From: Desulfobulbus oligotrophicus
Lineage (GTDB): Bacteria > Desulfobacterota > Desulfobulbia > Desulfobulbales > Desulfobulbaceae
Assembly: GCF_016446285.1 (NCBI RefSeq)
Contig: NZ_CP054140.1
Span: 1,531,501 to 1,595,500 of the forward strand
Reading direction: 5' to 3'
DNA: 64,000 nt
In this document: piece after piece, positions 56,993 to 64,000 of the stretch
Position numbering within the stretch: the stretch's first letter is position 1
Layout: every line of letters begins with the position of its first letter
Made by a program: the position numbers and the translations under genes
Notes under the pieces: model-generated
The model's database searches: none
Told to the model about the DNA's origin: nothing
The model's input: only the letters and a program-made list of their open reading frames with translations

Positions 56993-59566
56993 CTATGAAG
57001 AGACACCCGTCTGTTGCGGTCTGCTGAACCGCCGAAAGAAGATATGCTTGGTCATTTCAGAGACCAGCACATAACAACCGGTTATGGCAATAATCGCAAT
57101 CAGCACCGGACCCGGCAGGGGGGCGAGTTCAAAGACAGCACCGATGGGCAGGAACGGCAGCAGCAACGTCAACACCACCATCCCTGCGATACTCCACATG
57201 AGAAAACGCCCGGGTCTGCTCTTGAAAAAGGGTTGATTGGTTCGAATAATCAACAGGACAAGCAGTTCCGTCATCAGCGATTCCATGAACCAGCCGGTGC
57301 GGAAAACCTCGGCCACCTCACCTGCCAGGGTCAGCAGTACCGCAAAGGTGATAAGATCGAAGACAACGCTCACCAGGCCGAAGGTGAACATGAAGTTACG
57401 GATCAGCTTGATATCCCAGCGATGCGGCGTAACTTCCCAGTCACGGTCCACGTTGTCGTCGGCAATACCCAAAGCCGGAATATCCGACAGGAAGTTGTTC
57501 AGCAGGATCTGCTTTGCCAGCAGCGGCAGAAAGGGCAGAAACAGGGAGGCGATGGCCATGCTGATCATGTTGCCGAAGTTGGCGCTGGTGGTGATGAAAA
57601 TATACTTGATGGTATTGGCAAAGGTCCGGCGGCCTTCATTGATGCCCTTGTGCAGAACCTCCAGGTCGTGTTCCATCAGGACAAAGTCGGCAGCCTCCTT
57701 GGCCACATCCACGGCCTGATCCACTGAGATGCCGACATCCGCGGCGTGCAGTGCCGGTGCGTCGTTGATGCCGTCGCCAAGATAGCCCACCACGTGTCCT
57801 GTTTTCTGCAGTGCGCTGATGATACGCTCCTTCTGGTTGGGGTCGACCTCGGCAAACAGGTTGACCTGCGGGGCCAGATGCCACAGAGCCTCATCCCGCA
57901 TCTCGTCCAGATCGGCGCCGGTGATGATGCGCTCCACCTGAAACCCGACCGCCTCGGCAACATGCCGGGCAACATGGCGGTTGTCGCCGGTGATGATCTT
58001 GGTCTGCACGCCGAGGTGTTGCAGTGCATCCAGGACATTGTGCACATTTTCCTCGGGCGGATCAAAGAAGAGCAGAAAACCGTCAAACACCATCTGCTGT
58101 TCGTCATCGCGCGTGTAATGCCCGGCCTGCTCAGGCATGTCTTTGTGGGCAACACCCAGCACCCGGTAGCCCTCGGCGCTCCAGGCGGCGAAATGCTGTT
58201 GGATGGTTTGGCTATACCCTTCATTAAGGGGAGCGATTGTCTGAGCTGTCTGTACCCGGTCACAGACAGCCAGAACGTTCTGCAACGCTCCCTTGGTGAT
58301 CATCCGGCATGTTTTGTCAGCTTTTCGTCCAACAACAATGCTCAGACGTTTGCGCGTGAAGTCATACGGAATTTCATCCAGCTTTTCATAGTCCTGTGCT
58401 GTGAGGCCTTTTTTCTGGGCTGCTGCAATCACAGCCTCATCCAGGGGGTTGGAGAGCCCGGTTTCAAAAGAGGAGTTGAGATACGCCAGATGCAGAACCG
58501 TCTCGTTGTTCTGTCCGGTTGTGTCCAGTGTCCTGTCCAGCTCCACCACACCTTTTGTCAGGGTACCGGTTTTGTCGGTGCAGAACACGTCCATGCTGCC
58601 GAGGTTTTCGATGGCATTCAGACGTTTGACAATAACACCGTGCGTTGCCATGGTTTTTGCCCCGCGCGACAGGGTGATCGTCATTATGGCAGGCAGCATT
58701 TCAGGGGACAGGCCCACGGCAAGGGCCATGGCAAACAGCACTGTCTCAATGGTCGGGTGGTGCAGGATGATGTTGATCGCCAGAATGACCACCACAATCA
58801 CCAGCATGACACGGACCAGCAGCATGCCGAAATGACGAAGGCCGCGCTCAAACTCTGTCTCCGGTGCCCGCAACGAGAGGGTGCCTGCAATTTGGCCGAA
58901 ATGGGTTGCTGAGCCGGTTTGCACTACCAGGGCTCTGGCAGTGCCGCTGCGGACCGATGTTCCCATGAACACGCAGTTGTTGCGTTCAACAAGACCGGCA
59001 CCTTCGGGCACAATACCCGGCTTTTTTTCCACGGGAAAGGTTTCGCCGGTCAGCAGGGCCTGGGTCACATGGAAATCCTGCGCCTCGATCAGCAGTCCGT
59101 CACCCGGGATCAGGCTGCCCGCGCTGAGCAGGACAATATCGCCGGGCACCACATCTTTGACGGAGATCGACAGGCTTTGTCCGTCACGGACAACCGTTGC
59201 CCGGACCGCCACCTGTTGCTGCAGTTTTTCCACAGCCTTTGTCGAACGAAACTCCACAATAAAACTGAGCACTGTGGTAATGACGACAATGGCAAGCACG
59301 ATCAGGGCATTCAGCCAATCATGTACCACGAACGCCACGAGAGCAGCAAAGATCAGGATCAGAACCAGCGGGTTGCTGAACCGTTGCAGAAACAGGCGCA
59401 GCGTCTTTGCAGAGCCATGGTCAGCCGTCGTCGCATTGGAGCCGTACTGTTGCAGACGTGTTGCCGCAGTGGAAGAGTCCAGCCCTTTGGTATGGCTCTT
59501 TAGGGCCTGCATGACCTCATCGGCCGGCCGGCTCCAGTATTGGGCAACTGAGAGGGGAGGGTTCAT
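56993..59566 (-). CDS. mgtA: Magnesium-transporting P-type ATPase
   Basis: This 857-residue P3B-type ATPase has phosphorylation motif DKTGTLTKG, the A-domain region PGDIVLLSAGSLIPGDGLL with TGE, and hinge GDGINDAPALHAADVGISVD. The IFITTSANFGNMISMA and NNFLSDIPALGIADDNVD membrane regions are typical of MgtA. It imports Mg2+ across the inner membrane. GGAG precedes the start. It is followed by the YbhN-like gene. No Mg2+-sensing leader was recognised in the 150 bp upstream. Confidence 0.93.
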   Translation of the reverse strand: MNPPLSVAQYWSRPADEVMQALKSHTKGLDSSTAATRLQQYGSNATTADHGSAKTLRLFLQRFSNPLVLILIFAALVAFVVHDWLNALIVLAIVVITTVLSFIVEFRSTKAVEKLQQQVAVRATVVRDGQSLSISVKDVVPGDIVLLSAGSLIPGDGLLIEAQDFHVTQALLTGETFPVEKKPGIVPEGAGLVERNNCVFMGTSVRSGTARALVVQTGSATHFGQIAGTLSLRAPETEFERGLRHFGMLLVRVMLVIVVVILAINIILHHPTIETVLFAMALAVGLSPEMLPAIMTITLSRGAKTMATHGVIVKRLNAIENLGSMDVFCTDKTGTLTKGVVELDRTLDTTGQNNETVLHLAYLNSSFETGLSNPLDEAVIAAAQKKGLTAQDYEKLDEIPYDFTRKRLSIVVGRKADKTCRMITKGALQNVLAVCDRVQTAQTIAPLNEGYSQTIQQHFAAWSAEGYRVLGVAHKDMPEQAGHYTRDDEQQMVFDGFLLFFDPPEENVHNVLDALQHLGVQTKIITGDNRHVARHVAEAVGFQVERIITGADLDEMRDEALWHLAPQVNLFAEVDPNQKERIISALQKTGHVVGYLGDGINDAPALHAADVGISVDQAVDVAKEAADFVLMEHDLEVLHKGINEGRRTFANTIKYIFITTSANFGNMISMAIASLFLPFLPLLAKQILLNNFLSDIPALGIADDNVDRDWEVTPHRWDIKLIRNFMFTFGLVSVVFDLITFAVLLTLAGEVAEVFRTGWFMESLMTELLVLLIIRTNQPFFKSRPGRFLMWSIAGMVVLTLLLPFLPIGAVFELAPLPGPVLIAIIAITGCYVLVSEMTKHIFFRRFSRPQQTGVSS

Positions 59567-59717
59567 GGCCTGTTTCTCCGGTAGGTGTTGAAGAAAACCC
59601 GTCCACTGTTTTCCATTGTTTTTATGGAACGTTGTGCGCGGGTAACATGGTGCTACGGTAAAACGGGTGTGGCCAAAGCTCGTGTCGAGTGTTACCGGTC
59701 TCTTCTTTCCAGGCTAA

Positions 59718-60386
59718 TTAATCAGAGTACTCTGTATTTTCCTGCGGGATCGGCTGATCAGTGGGGCGATGTCCGTTTTTCTTTTCCGGCCTGGATGAAG
59801 GATGATCAGCACTCCGCCTGCGTATACGCTGGATTTCGGAATCAAGGTTCATGGTCAGATAGATGTGCTTGTGCGGATGGCCGAATCCCTGTTTCCGGAA
59901 AAAATGGAGGGCACCCAGGTTCTCAGCAGAGGTGTCTGCCAGGAGCATGCGAATGCCCCGTTCGATCATAAGATCCTTGAACTTCTGGAAGAGTTTGTCG
60001 GCAACGCCGTGCCGCTGGACGTCCGGATGGACCCCCAGCCAGATCAGGTAGCCGTATTTCCAGGCGGAATGGGATTTGATAATGGTTGTCCCCAGTAAAA
60101 AACCCTTCAGCTGCTCTTCGACCTCTGCCACAAGGCAGAACTCCGTATCACTGTGAAAAAGCCCCACCACTTCGTAAACATCCCAGGTCCGATAGGTGTT
60201 GGGCGCCTCATCAGCCGTGTAGAGCATCTCTCCCAAATGAAAAACCGGGGCTATGTCATCCACCTCCATCTCGCGTATCCGAACTGAAACACGCCTCTCT
60301 TTTCCTTCTGAAGATCCCACAGTATCACTTTGTCTGATTGTTGATCGTTTTCGGATCCGGTCTCTGGAGATCCGGTCCTGAAGCAT
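59718..60386 (-). CDS. GNAT-family N-acetyltransferase
   Basis: This 222-residue protein has a GNAT fold at about residues 35-180. The acetyl-CoA motif region is LGVHPDVQRHGVADKLFQKF, followed by MLLADTSAENLGALHFFRKQ. The tail (RRRSADHPSSRPEKKNG) is charged and variable. The N-terminal 35 residues are untypical, so the true start may be the Met in IREMEVDD. The acceptor is unknown. It stands upstream of mgtA in the same orientation. Confidence 0.82.
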   Translation of the reverse strand: MLQDRISRDRIRKRSTIRQSDTVGSSEGKERRVSVRIREMEVDDIAPVFHLGEMLYTADEAPNTYRTWDVYEVVGLFHSDTEFCLVAEVEEQLKGFLLGTTIIKSHSAWKYGYLIWLGVHPDVQRHGVADKLFQKFKDLMIERGIRMLLADTSAENLGALHFFRKQGFGHPHKHIYLTMNLDSEIQRIRRRSADHPSSRPEKKNGHRPTDQPIPQENTEYSD

Positions 60387-60871
60387 TCTTGAAGTGAGCT
60401 ATAATAAATTCAGTTGCACATGATGTCCAGAGTGCGAGGGGCTGACGGTGCATTTATCTGATCGGGCAGGGGGGAAGGAATTGAACAGCAGGCGCTGAAG
60501 CAGTGGTCTGCGGCCATACGATAGTCTGCCGGGGCAGAGAACGATCAAAAGCTGTGTGCAGAGGGTTGACCGGGTAACAGGATGTTTCTTCTATTCAGAT
60601 CGAATAATGATGTTTGAGTATTTAATTCGGATGTGGCTGAAATATGGTCGAAAAACAGCATGTAAAACAGTGTTTCCGTACTTGGGATTGAATACTATAA
60701 ATGACGATGGTATATCCTGTTTCAATTGTTCATGATAACAATGTTAATCAGGACCAGTTCTGTAAAATGCAAGATATAGTAGTCTGTCACTATAGGTTTA
60801 TGCTGCTGCTGGAGACGAAAAATGGCGATATCAAATAAAAACCGAAACGTTATACGCTTGGAGTCTAACTC
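60387..60871. other. Intergenic region before the Abi-alpha gene
   Basis: The 485 bp are AT-richer than the surroundings, especially 60590-60860, and have no supported gene. GTTATAC at 60849-60855, just before the gene, could be a cassette-start core, but it does not match GTTRRRY perfectly. Confidence 0.4.
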
Positions 60872-61597
60872 ATGAACTGGTTGGAAAACCTTTCAAAAAT
60901 ACTTCCTGTGGACAAGATCTACGAGGATATCGCGCAACCAGCATTTCGGGAAATCGGCGATGCTGCACGAAGTAGTGTCAGAGCTGCCCGTTTCCTTCTT
61001 GCTCCCGTAGACTATCTCGCTGCTCACCAGGTTCGATGGCAGCGATGGCTGAAGAAAATAAATGACCAAGTCCCTGAAAAAAATCTAATCCTTGCTCACC
61101 CTCAGCTAACAGGTCCAGCAATTGAGGGGCTGCGATACCTTGAGGAAGAAAATATTCTGGCGGAGCTGTTTGTTAACCTTTTAGCGCGATCCATTGACAA
61201 AGACCGTGTTAGTGAAGCGCATCCCGCCTTTGCAAAGATCATCGCTCAGCTTTCACCGGATGAGGCGCTGATCATCTATCTTTTGAACAAAGAAGAACGA
61301 ATATTAAAGCAATACTCCAAGTACTTTCACAAAACTTCGACATTTGGCCCGAGGGAAATAGTGGAGAATCATTTTCCCCTCGCTAAACTGGCTTACCCGC
61401 AGAACTATTTCATGTACATGGATCATCTTTTCAGTCTGAACTTGGCCGGTGTGTGGCAGCATGGAAATCAAGAGCCAATTATGAAAAATGGGCTCCAAAC
61501 AGGAGTAAACATCACTAGCTACGCTCAACTGACTCCGTTTGGAAAGCTTTTTTCCAAAGCATGCCTTCCGAATAATATCGATGAATGGACGATATAA
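60872..61597 (+). CDS. DUF4393 (Abi-alpha) protein, putative phage-defence gene in an orphan cassette
   Basis: This 241-residue protein has the DUF4393 layout. It starts MNWLENLSKILPVDKIYEDI; an early helix (SSVRAARFLLAPVDY) and an IEGLRYLEEENILAELFVNL region follow, with AHPAFAKIIAQLSPDEA in the middle. The family is named after abortive infection alpha, and a defence role is family knowledge rather than seen here. GGAG is 8 nt before the ATG. The A/T content differs from the neighbours, and a degenerate attC-like palindrome follows at 61764, so acquisition as an integron cassette is plausible. Confidence 0.75.
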   Translation: MNWLENLSKILPVDKIYEDIAQPAFREIGDAARSSVRAARFLLAPVDYLAAHQVRWQRWLKKINDQVPEKNLILAHPQLTGPAIEGLRYLEEENILAELFVNLLARSIDKDRVSEAHPAFAKIIAQLSPDEALIIYLLNKEERILKQYSKYFHKTSTFGPREIVENHFPLAKLAYPQNYFMYMDHLFSLNLAGVWQHGNQEPIMKNGLQTGVNITSYAQLTPFGKLFSKACLPNNIDEWTI

Positions 61598-61763
61598 CAA
61601 CTGGATAGATGGTGGTCTGAAAACTGGCTGCACCTCAATACCGCTGGTGAATTTCAACGTCAGGCACAATGAAAGAGGGACCATGTTTGTCTGAAATGTA
61701 GCTGCTGTTGTCAGTCAATCCAAGTAAGAGGTGGATTTACTTCCTGGGCACCACGTGGGGCTC

Positions 61764-61824
61764 GCGCCTAATCACTCATTCAAACCAACGCCGTTTTGCG
61801 GCGCGGCTTAACTTTAACAGTACC
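61764..61824 (+). repeat. Degenerate attC-like site
   Basis: The sequence begins GCGCCTAA and contains ACGCCGTTTTGCGGCGCGGC followed by TTAACTTTAAC. It follows the classic short attC layout, in which a CGCCGC...GCGGCG hairpin precedes a GGCTTAA stretch. The distal GTTRRRY core has decayed to AACAGTACC. It lies 166 bp downstream of the Abi-alpha stop and 13 bp before the DUF302 start. Confidence 0.55.
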
Positions 61825-61837
61825 TGGCAAAGATCCT

Positions 61838-62239
61838 ATGGCATCATCAGACATCATCAACATCAAAAGTCCGTACCCTTTTTTCGAGACTGTGCAGCGT
61901 CTGCTTGCTGCATTTGCAGCAAAGAACATCAAGGTTTTTGCAACCATTGATCAGCAGGCCGAGGCCAGTGCTGTGGGGCTGACAATGGAACCAACCACTT
62001 TGATCATCTTCGGCAACCCGCAGGCCGGCACACCGCTCATGCTTGCCAACCCGCAGGTCGGTGTTGATCTGCCGCTCAAGGTGCTCATCAGCGAGTCAAC
62101 TCCTGGAGAGGTTGTTGTCTTCTTCACTGCTGCAACAGCCATCATCAAGCGTCACGGGCTGCCATCCGAACTCACTGCAAACCTGGCAGCAGCTGAGCGT
62201 TTGATCGAGGCTACGCTGAGCAGGAGCACTGACTCCTGA
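61838..62239 (+). CDS. DUF302-domain protein
   Basis: This 133-residue protein starts MASSDIINIKSPYPFFETVQ and contains FATIDQQAEASAVGLTMEPT, then LIIFGNPQAGTPLM, the hallmark of DUF302. The family has a TBP-like fold and no settled function. The frame extends to 61796 within the attC-like sequence, so the ATG at 61838 is preferred, though its ribosome-binding site is weak. It may be the first host gene past the cassette or a cassette passenger itself. Confidence 0.85.
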   Translation: MASSDIINIKSPYPFFETVQRLLAAFAAKNIKVFATIDQQAEASAVGLTMEPTTLIIFGNPQAGTPLMLANPQVGVDLPLKVLISESTPGEVVVFFTAATAIIKRHGLPSELTANLAAAERLIEATLSRSTDS

Positions 62240-63457
62240 CAGTTTGTGCAGGCTGTTCCACAGTTATCGGTCTGATCTCCAGCAGGTAGCTGCCGGTAAA
62301 CAGAGGAGCCATCCCGGGCAACTCAGACACAGCAAAGACAATGATCCGCAATCGGACGGATGCTGGTTTTTCTGACCGGTCATTGCCCTCCTTCAGCTTT
62401 AACCATCATTCAACAGCTGGAACCTGGTGATGCATTCTCCATGCAACCTCCCAGCTGAACACTGTTGCGTTTAAACCATCTTTTTCAAACTCATCAACCC
62501 TGATCGCCCTGGACAAGGTTGATCCCGCCACACTTTCATTTCATATTTTTCTTCATAATTTCAATTAGATATTGAGAAGTTTTCAGGTGAACAGCAGGTT
62601 TTTCCTGTTGGGCAATGTAGCTGCATCAAAAAAATTTAGGAGACTCTAACAATTTACTTGTCAGCTTATTTATTTTCGCTATAGTGGATTTCTCGATGAG
62701 GGAGCCTGGTCATGCAGGCATCGTGCACCCGACTTGGTCTTTCCATCATCAAAGCATGCAGACGGAGCAATTCCGATTTTTTCTCCGGAGTTTTTTTACC
62801 CGTTGAATGCAGACTCTTTAAATCATCAGTGTCTGGTTACGGTACAGATTGAACGCTCTAACTTCTTGTTTTTTTGTTTATAAATAAACAAACATGCCTG
62901 TGATCGACTTGAACAGTCATCCCTTTCACCGACACCCTGTTGGAAACTTTCCGGAGGATGGGGCAGGTGCCCATCGGGAAGCTGGTTTTTGCACAGGGCA
63001 TGGAGCACATGTCATCGGCGGTCTTTTGCCGGTGCATGGCCACATATCAAGGCAGCAGGCAGGTAAGCATGTTCACCTGTCTCGATCAGTTTCTTTGCAT
63101 GCGTTTGTTCAAATCGCAGACAGGCAGGGCCCCAGAGCCGCAACGGTTTATACACTGGATTCACCAACCATTGATCTGCGTCTCTCTCCGCCTTTTGGGG
63201 CAACTTTCCGCAGACAAAAAGGGGGTCCTGCCTGTATCCGACGACAATTATTTGCAGAAAATCCGAGCACGGGTGCTCTTTTGCTTGAAAACGATTTGCA
63301 ATTTCGCAGGTGCGGTCTGTCCGGGAAAAACTTGCGGAACAAGCATCGGCTTGAGTGGCGGTTAGGCATTTTTCCCCAGGCTGAGCAGGACTTGTTTAAC
63401 TGAATATTTTCAATATATTCACTAACATCAACCAAGTAGTTGTCATAAGGATCTATC
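62240..63457. other. Long gene-poor region before hutW
   Basis: About 1.2 kb carry no gene I can support. An ORF at 62894-63403 (169 codons) has no ribosome-binding site and an implausible, His- and Arg-rich composition. Other frames on both strands are fragmentary. An 8-4-8 AT-rich inverted repeat (TTTGTTTA/TAAACAAA) sits at 62873-62892. A T-rich stretch around 62550-62700 could be promoter DNA. Confidence 0.5.
63401..63421 (+). promoter_or_regulatory. Candidate operator upstream of hutW
   Basis: TGAATAT and ATATTCA form a perfect inverted repeat with a 7-nt spacer, 36 bp before the ATG. The size and AT-rich palindrome resemble Fur-type boxes, which suits a haem/iron gene, but no regulator can be assigned from sequence. 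Confidence 0.4.
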
Positions 63458-64000
63458 ATGTCCAACAGTCCCAGTGCCATGTCGGGCAGAAAAAAACCCG
63501 CCCCCCTCAACATGGTTCCGGAAGCACCCGGTGCTGAGGCCTCGTACTTTGCCGCAATCTCTGATTCCCCTGTCAGCAGGGCGTTCAGCCGTAAGGTTTC
63601 CGTTCACGCCGGAATGGGCGGTGTTCCGGTTCCCAGGGAAGAGATTCCCGCTTTGCAGGAGCGTTTGCGTGCCGGGCGTGGCGGCCGTCCTGCCGCTGCC
63701 TATGTGCACTTGCCCTATTGCGAAAACAAGTGTCTGTACTGCGGATTTTTTGGCGGCAAGTACACTGAAAACGCAGGGGCAGTGTACCTTGAGGCCCTGG
63801 TACGGGAGATTGAGCTTGAGCGGGCGTACTGTAACCCGGAAGCTCCCATCAACGCGCTCTACCTTGGCGGCGGTACTCCCACTGCCATGCAACCGGATGA
63901 GCTGCTGCATCTCCTGCAGACCCTGAAGCAGGTTCTGCCTCTTGCCAATGATTGCGAGATCACGGTTGAAGGACGCATCCATAATTTTGAACCGAAACGG
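63458..64000 (+). CDS. hutW: Anaerobic haem-degradation radical SAM methyltransferase (ChuW/HutW), 3'-truncated
   Basis: The frame is open to the window end (181 codons). It starts MSNSPSAMSGRKK after AAGGA at 6 nt. The radical SAM cluster is YVHLPYCENKCLYCGFF (CxxxCxxC), followed by NALYLGGGTPTAMQPDE and ANDCEITVEGRIHNFEPKR. The CEIT-EGRIH segment separates HutW/ChuW from ordinary HemN, which it otherwise resembles. The enzyme opens haem anaerobically to release iron. An inverted repeat 36 bp upstream may control it. Confidence 0.85.
   Translation, partial: MSNSPSAMSGRKKPAPLNMVPEAPGAEASYFAAISDSPVSRAFSRKVSVHAGMGGVPVPREEIPALQERLRAGRGGRPAAAYVHLPYCENKCLYCGFFGGKYTENAGAVYLEALVREIELERAYCNPEAPINALYLGGGTPTAMQPDELLHLLQTLKQVLPLANDCEITVEGRIHNFEPKR

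Noticed and set aside
62851-62866. CGCTCTAAC, identical to the cassette 1 inverse core, near an AT-rich palindrome
   Set aside because: No matching distal core and no attC-like hairpin with the correct order; most likely chance.
62894-63403. 169-codon ORF upstream of hutW
   Set aside because: No ribosome-binding site, unnatural His/Arg-rich composition and overlapping ORFs in several frames; it looks like non-coding DNA.

Overview
The window looks like a stretch of chromosome from a Desulfobulbales-type deltaproteobacterium (Desulfobacterota). This is inferred from gene content and protein style, not from a search. The pointers are an Etf pair beside a membrane-bound Hdr-type Fe-S oxidoreductase, a RaiA/cold-shock fusion, a 434-residue citrate synthase, a quinol NO reductase and an anaerobic haem-degradation radical SAM enzyme. 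Both window edges cut genes: the Fe-S oxidoreductase at the left and the hutW-like gene at the right.

Layout. Positions 1-3.4 kb carry the Etf/Fe-S oxidoreductase operon. Positions 3.4-10.7 kb carry csaA, a Tim44-like protein, a rhomboid protease, hflK-hflC, a small metal-site protein and gltA. Positions 10.7-11.8 kb hold a decayed DUF4139 gene and an unlisted 40-residue ORF. Then come polA, raiA-CSD, hemH and the rod-shape operon mreB-mreC-mreD-mrdA-rodA (16.5-22.4 kb, minus strand), followed by tRNA-Ala(GGC). Positions 22.8-26.4 kb are a relic integron. Positions 26.5-31.6 kb hold a coupled B12/radical SAM, DUF3482 GTPase and DUF2868 operon. Positions 31.7-43 kb hold a cyclase-response regulator joined to aroC, a UDP-sugar epimerase, dinB, an extended SDR, a HI0933-type flavoprotein, a lipase-like hydrolase and a uracil/xanthine permease. 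Positions 43-49 kb contain norZ, an isochorismatase-fold hydrolase, a NERD nuclease-like protein with duplicated zinc fingers and an HD phosphohydrolase. Positions 49-56 kb encode a complete RbbA/YhhJ/YhiI-type efflux system with a NodT outer-membrane channel. Positions 56-60 kb encode a YbhN-like membrane protein, a Mg2+ P-type ATPase and a GNAT acetyltransferase. Positions 60.8-62.2 kb hold an Abi-alpha (DUF4393) gene next to a decayed attC-like site, then a DUF302 gene. The last 1.2 kb before hutW has no gene I can name.

The most unusual segment is 22.8-26.4 kb. A 5'-truncated integron integrase lies on the same strand as its cassettes, with its 3' end facing them (the 'reverse integron' arrangement). 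A hairpin-bearing candidate attI precedes two cassettes. Cassette 1 has a clean attC (23513-23577), and its gene is split by a 1494-bp IS5-like element flanked by a 5-bp duplication. Removing the IS and one repeat copy restores a 253-codon reading frame. Cassette 2 encodes a small lipoprotein. A fragment resembling an IS110-family transposase end closes the array. The second attC-like site at 61.8 kb, behind the Abi-alpha gene, suggests that cassettes were also deposited away from the array.
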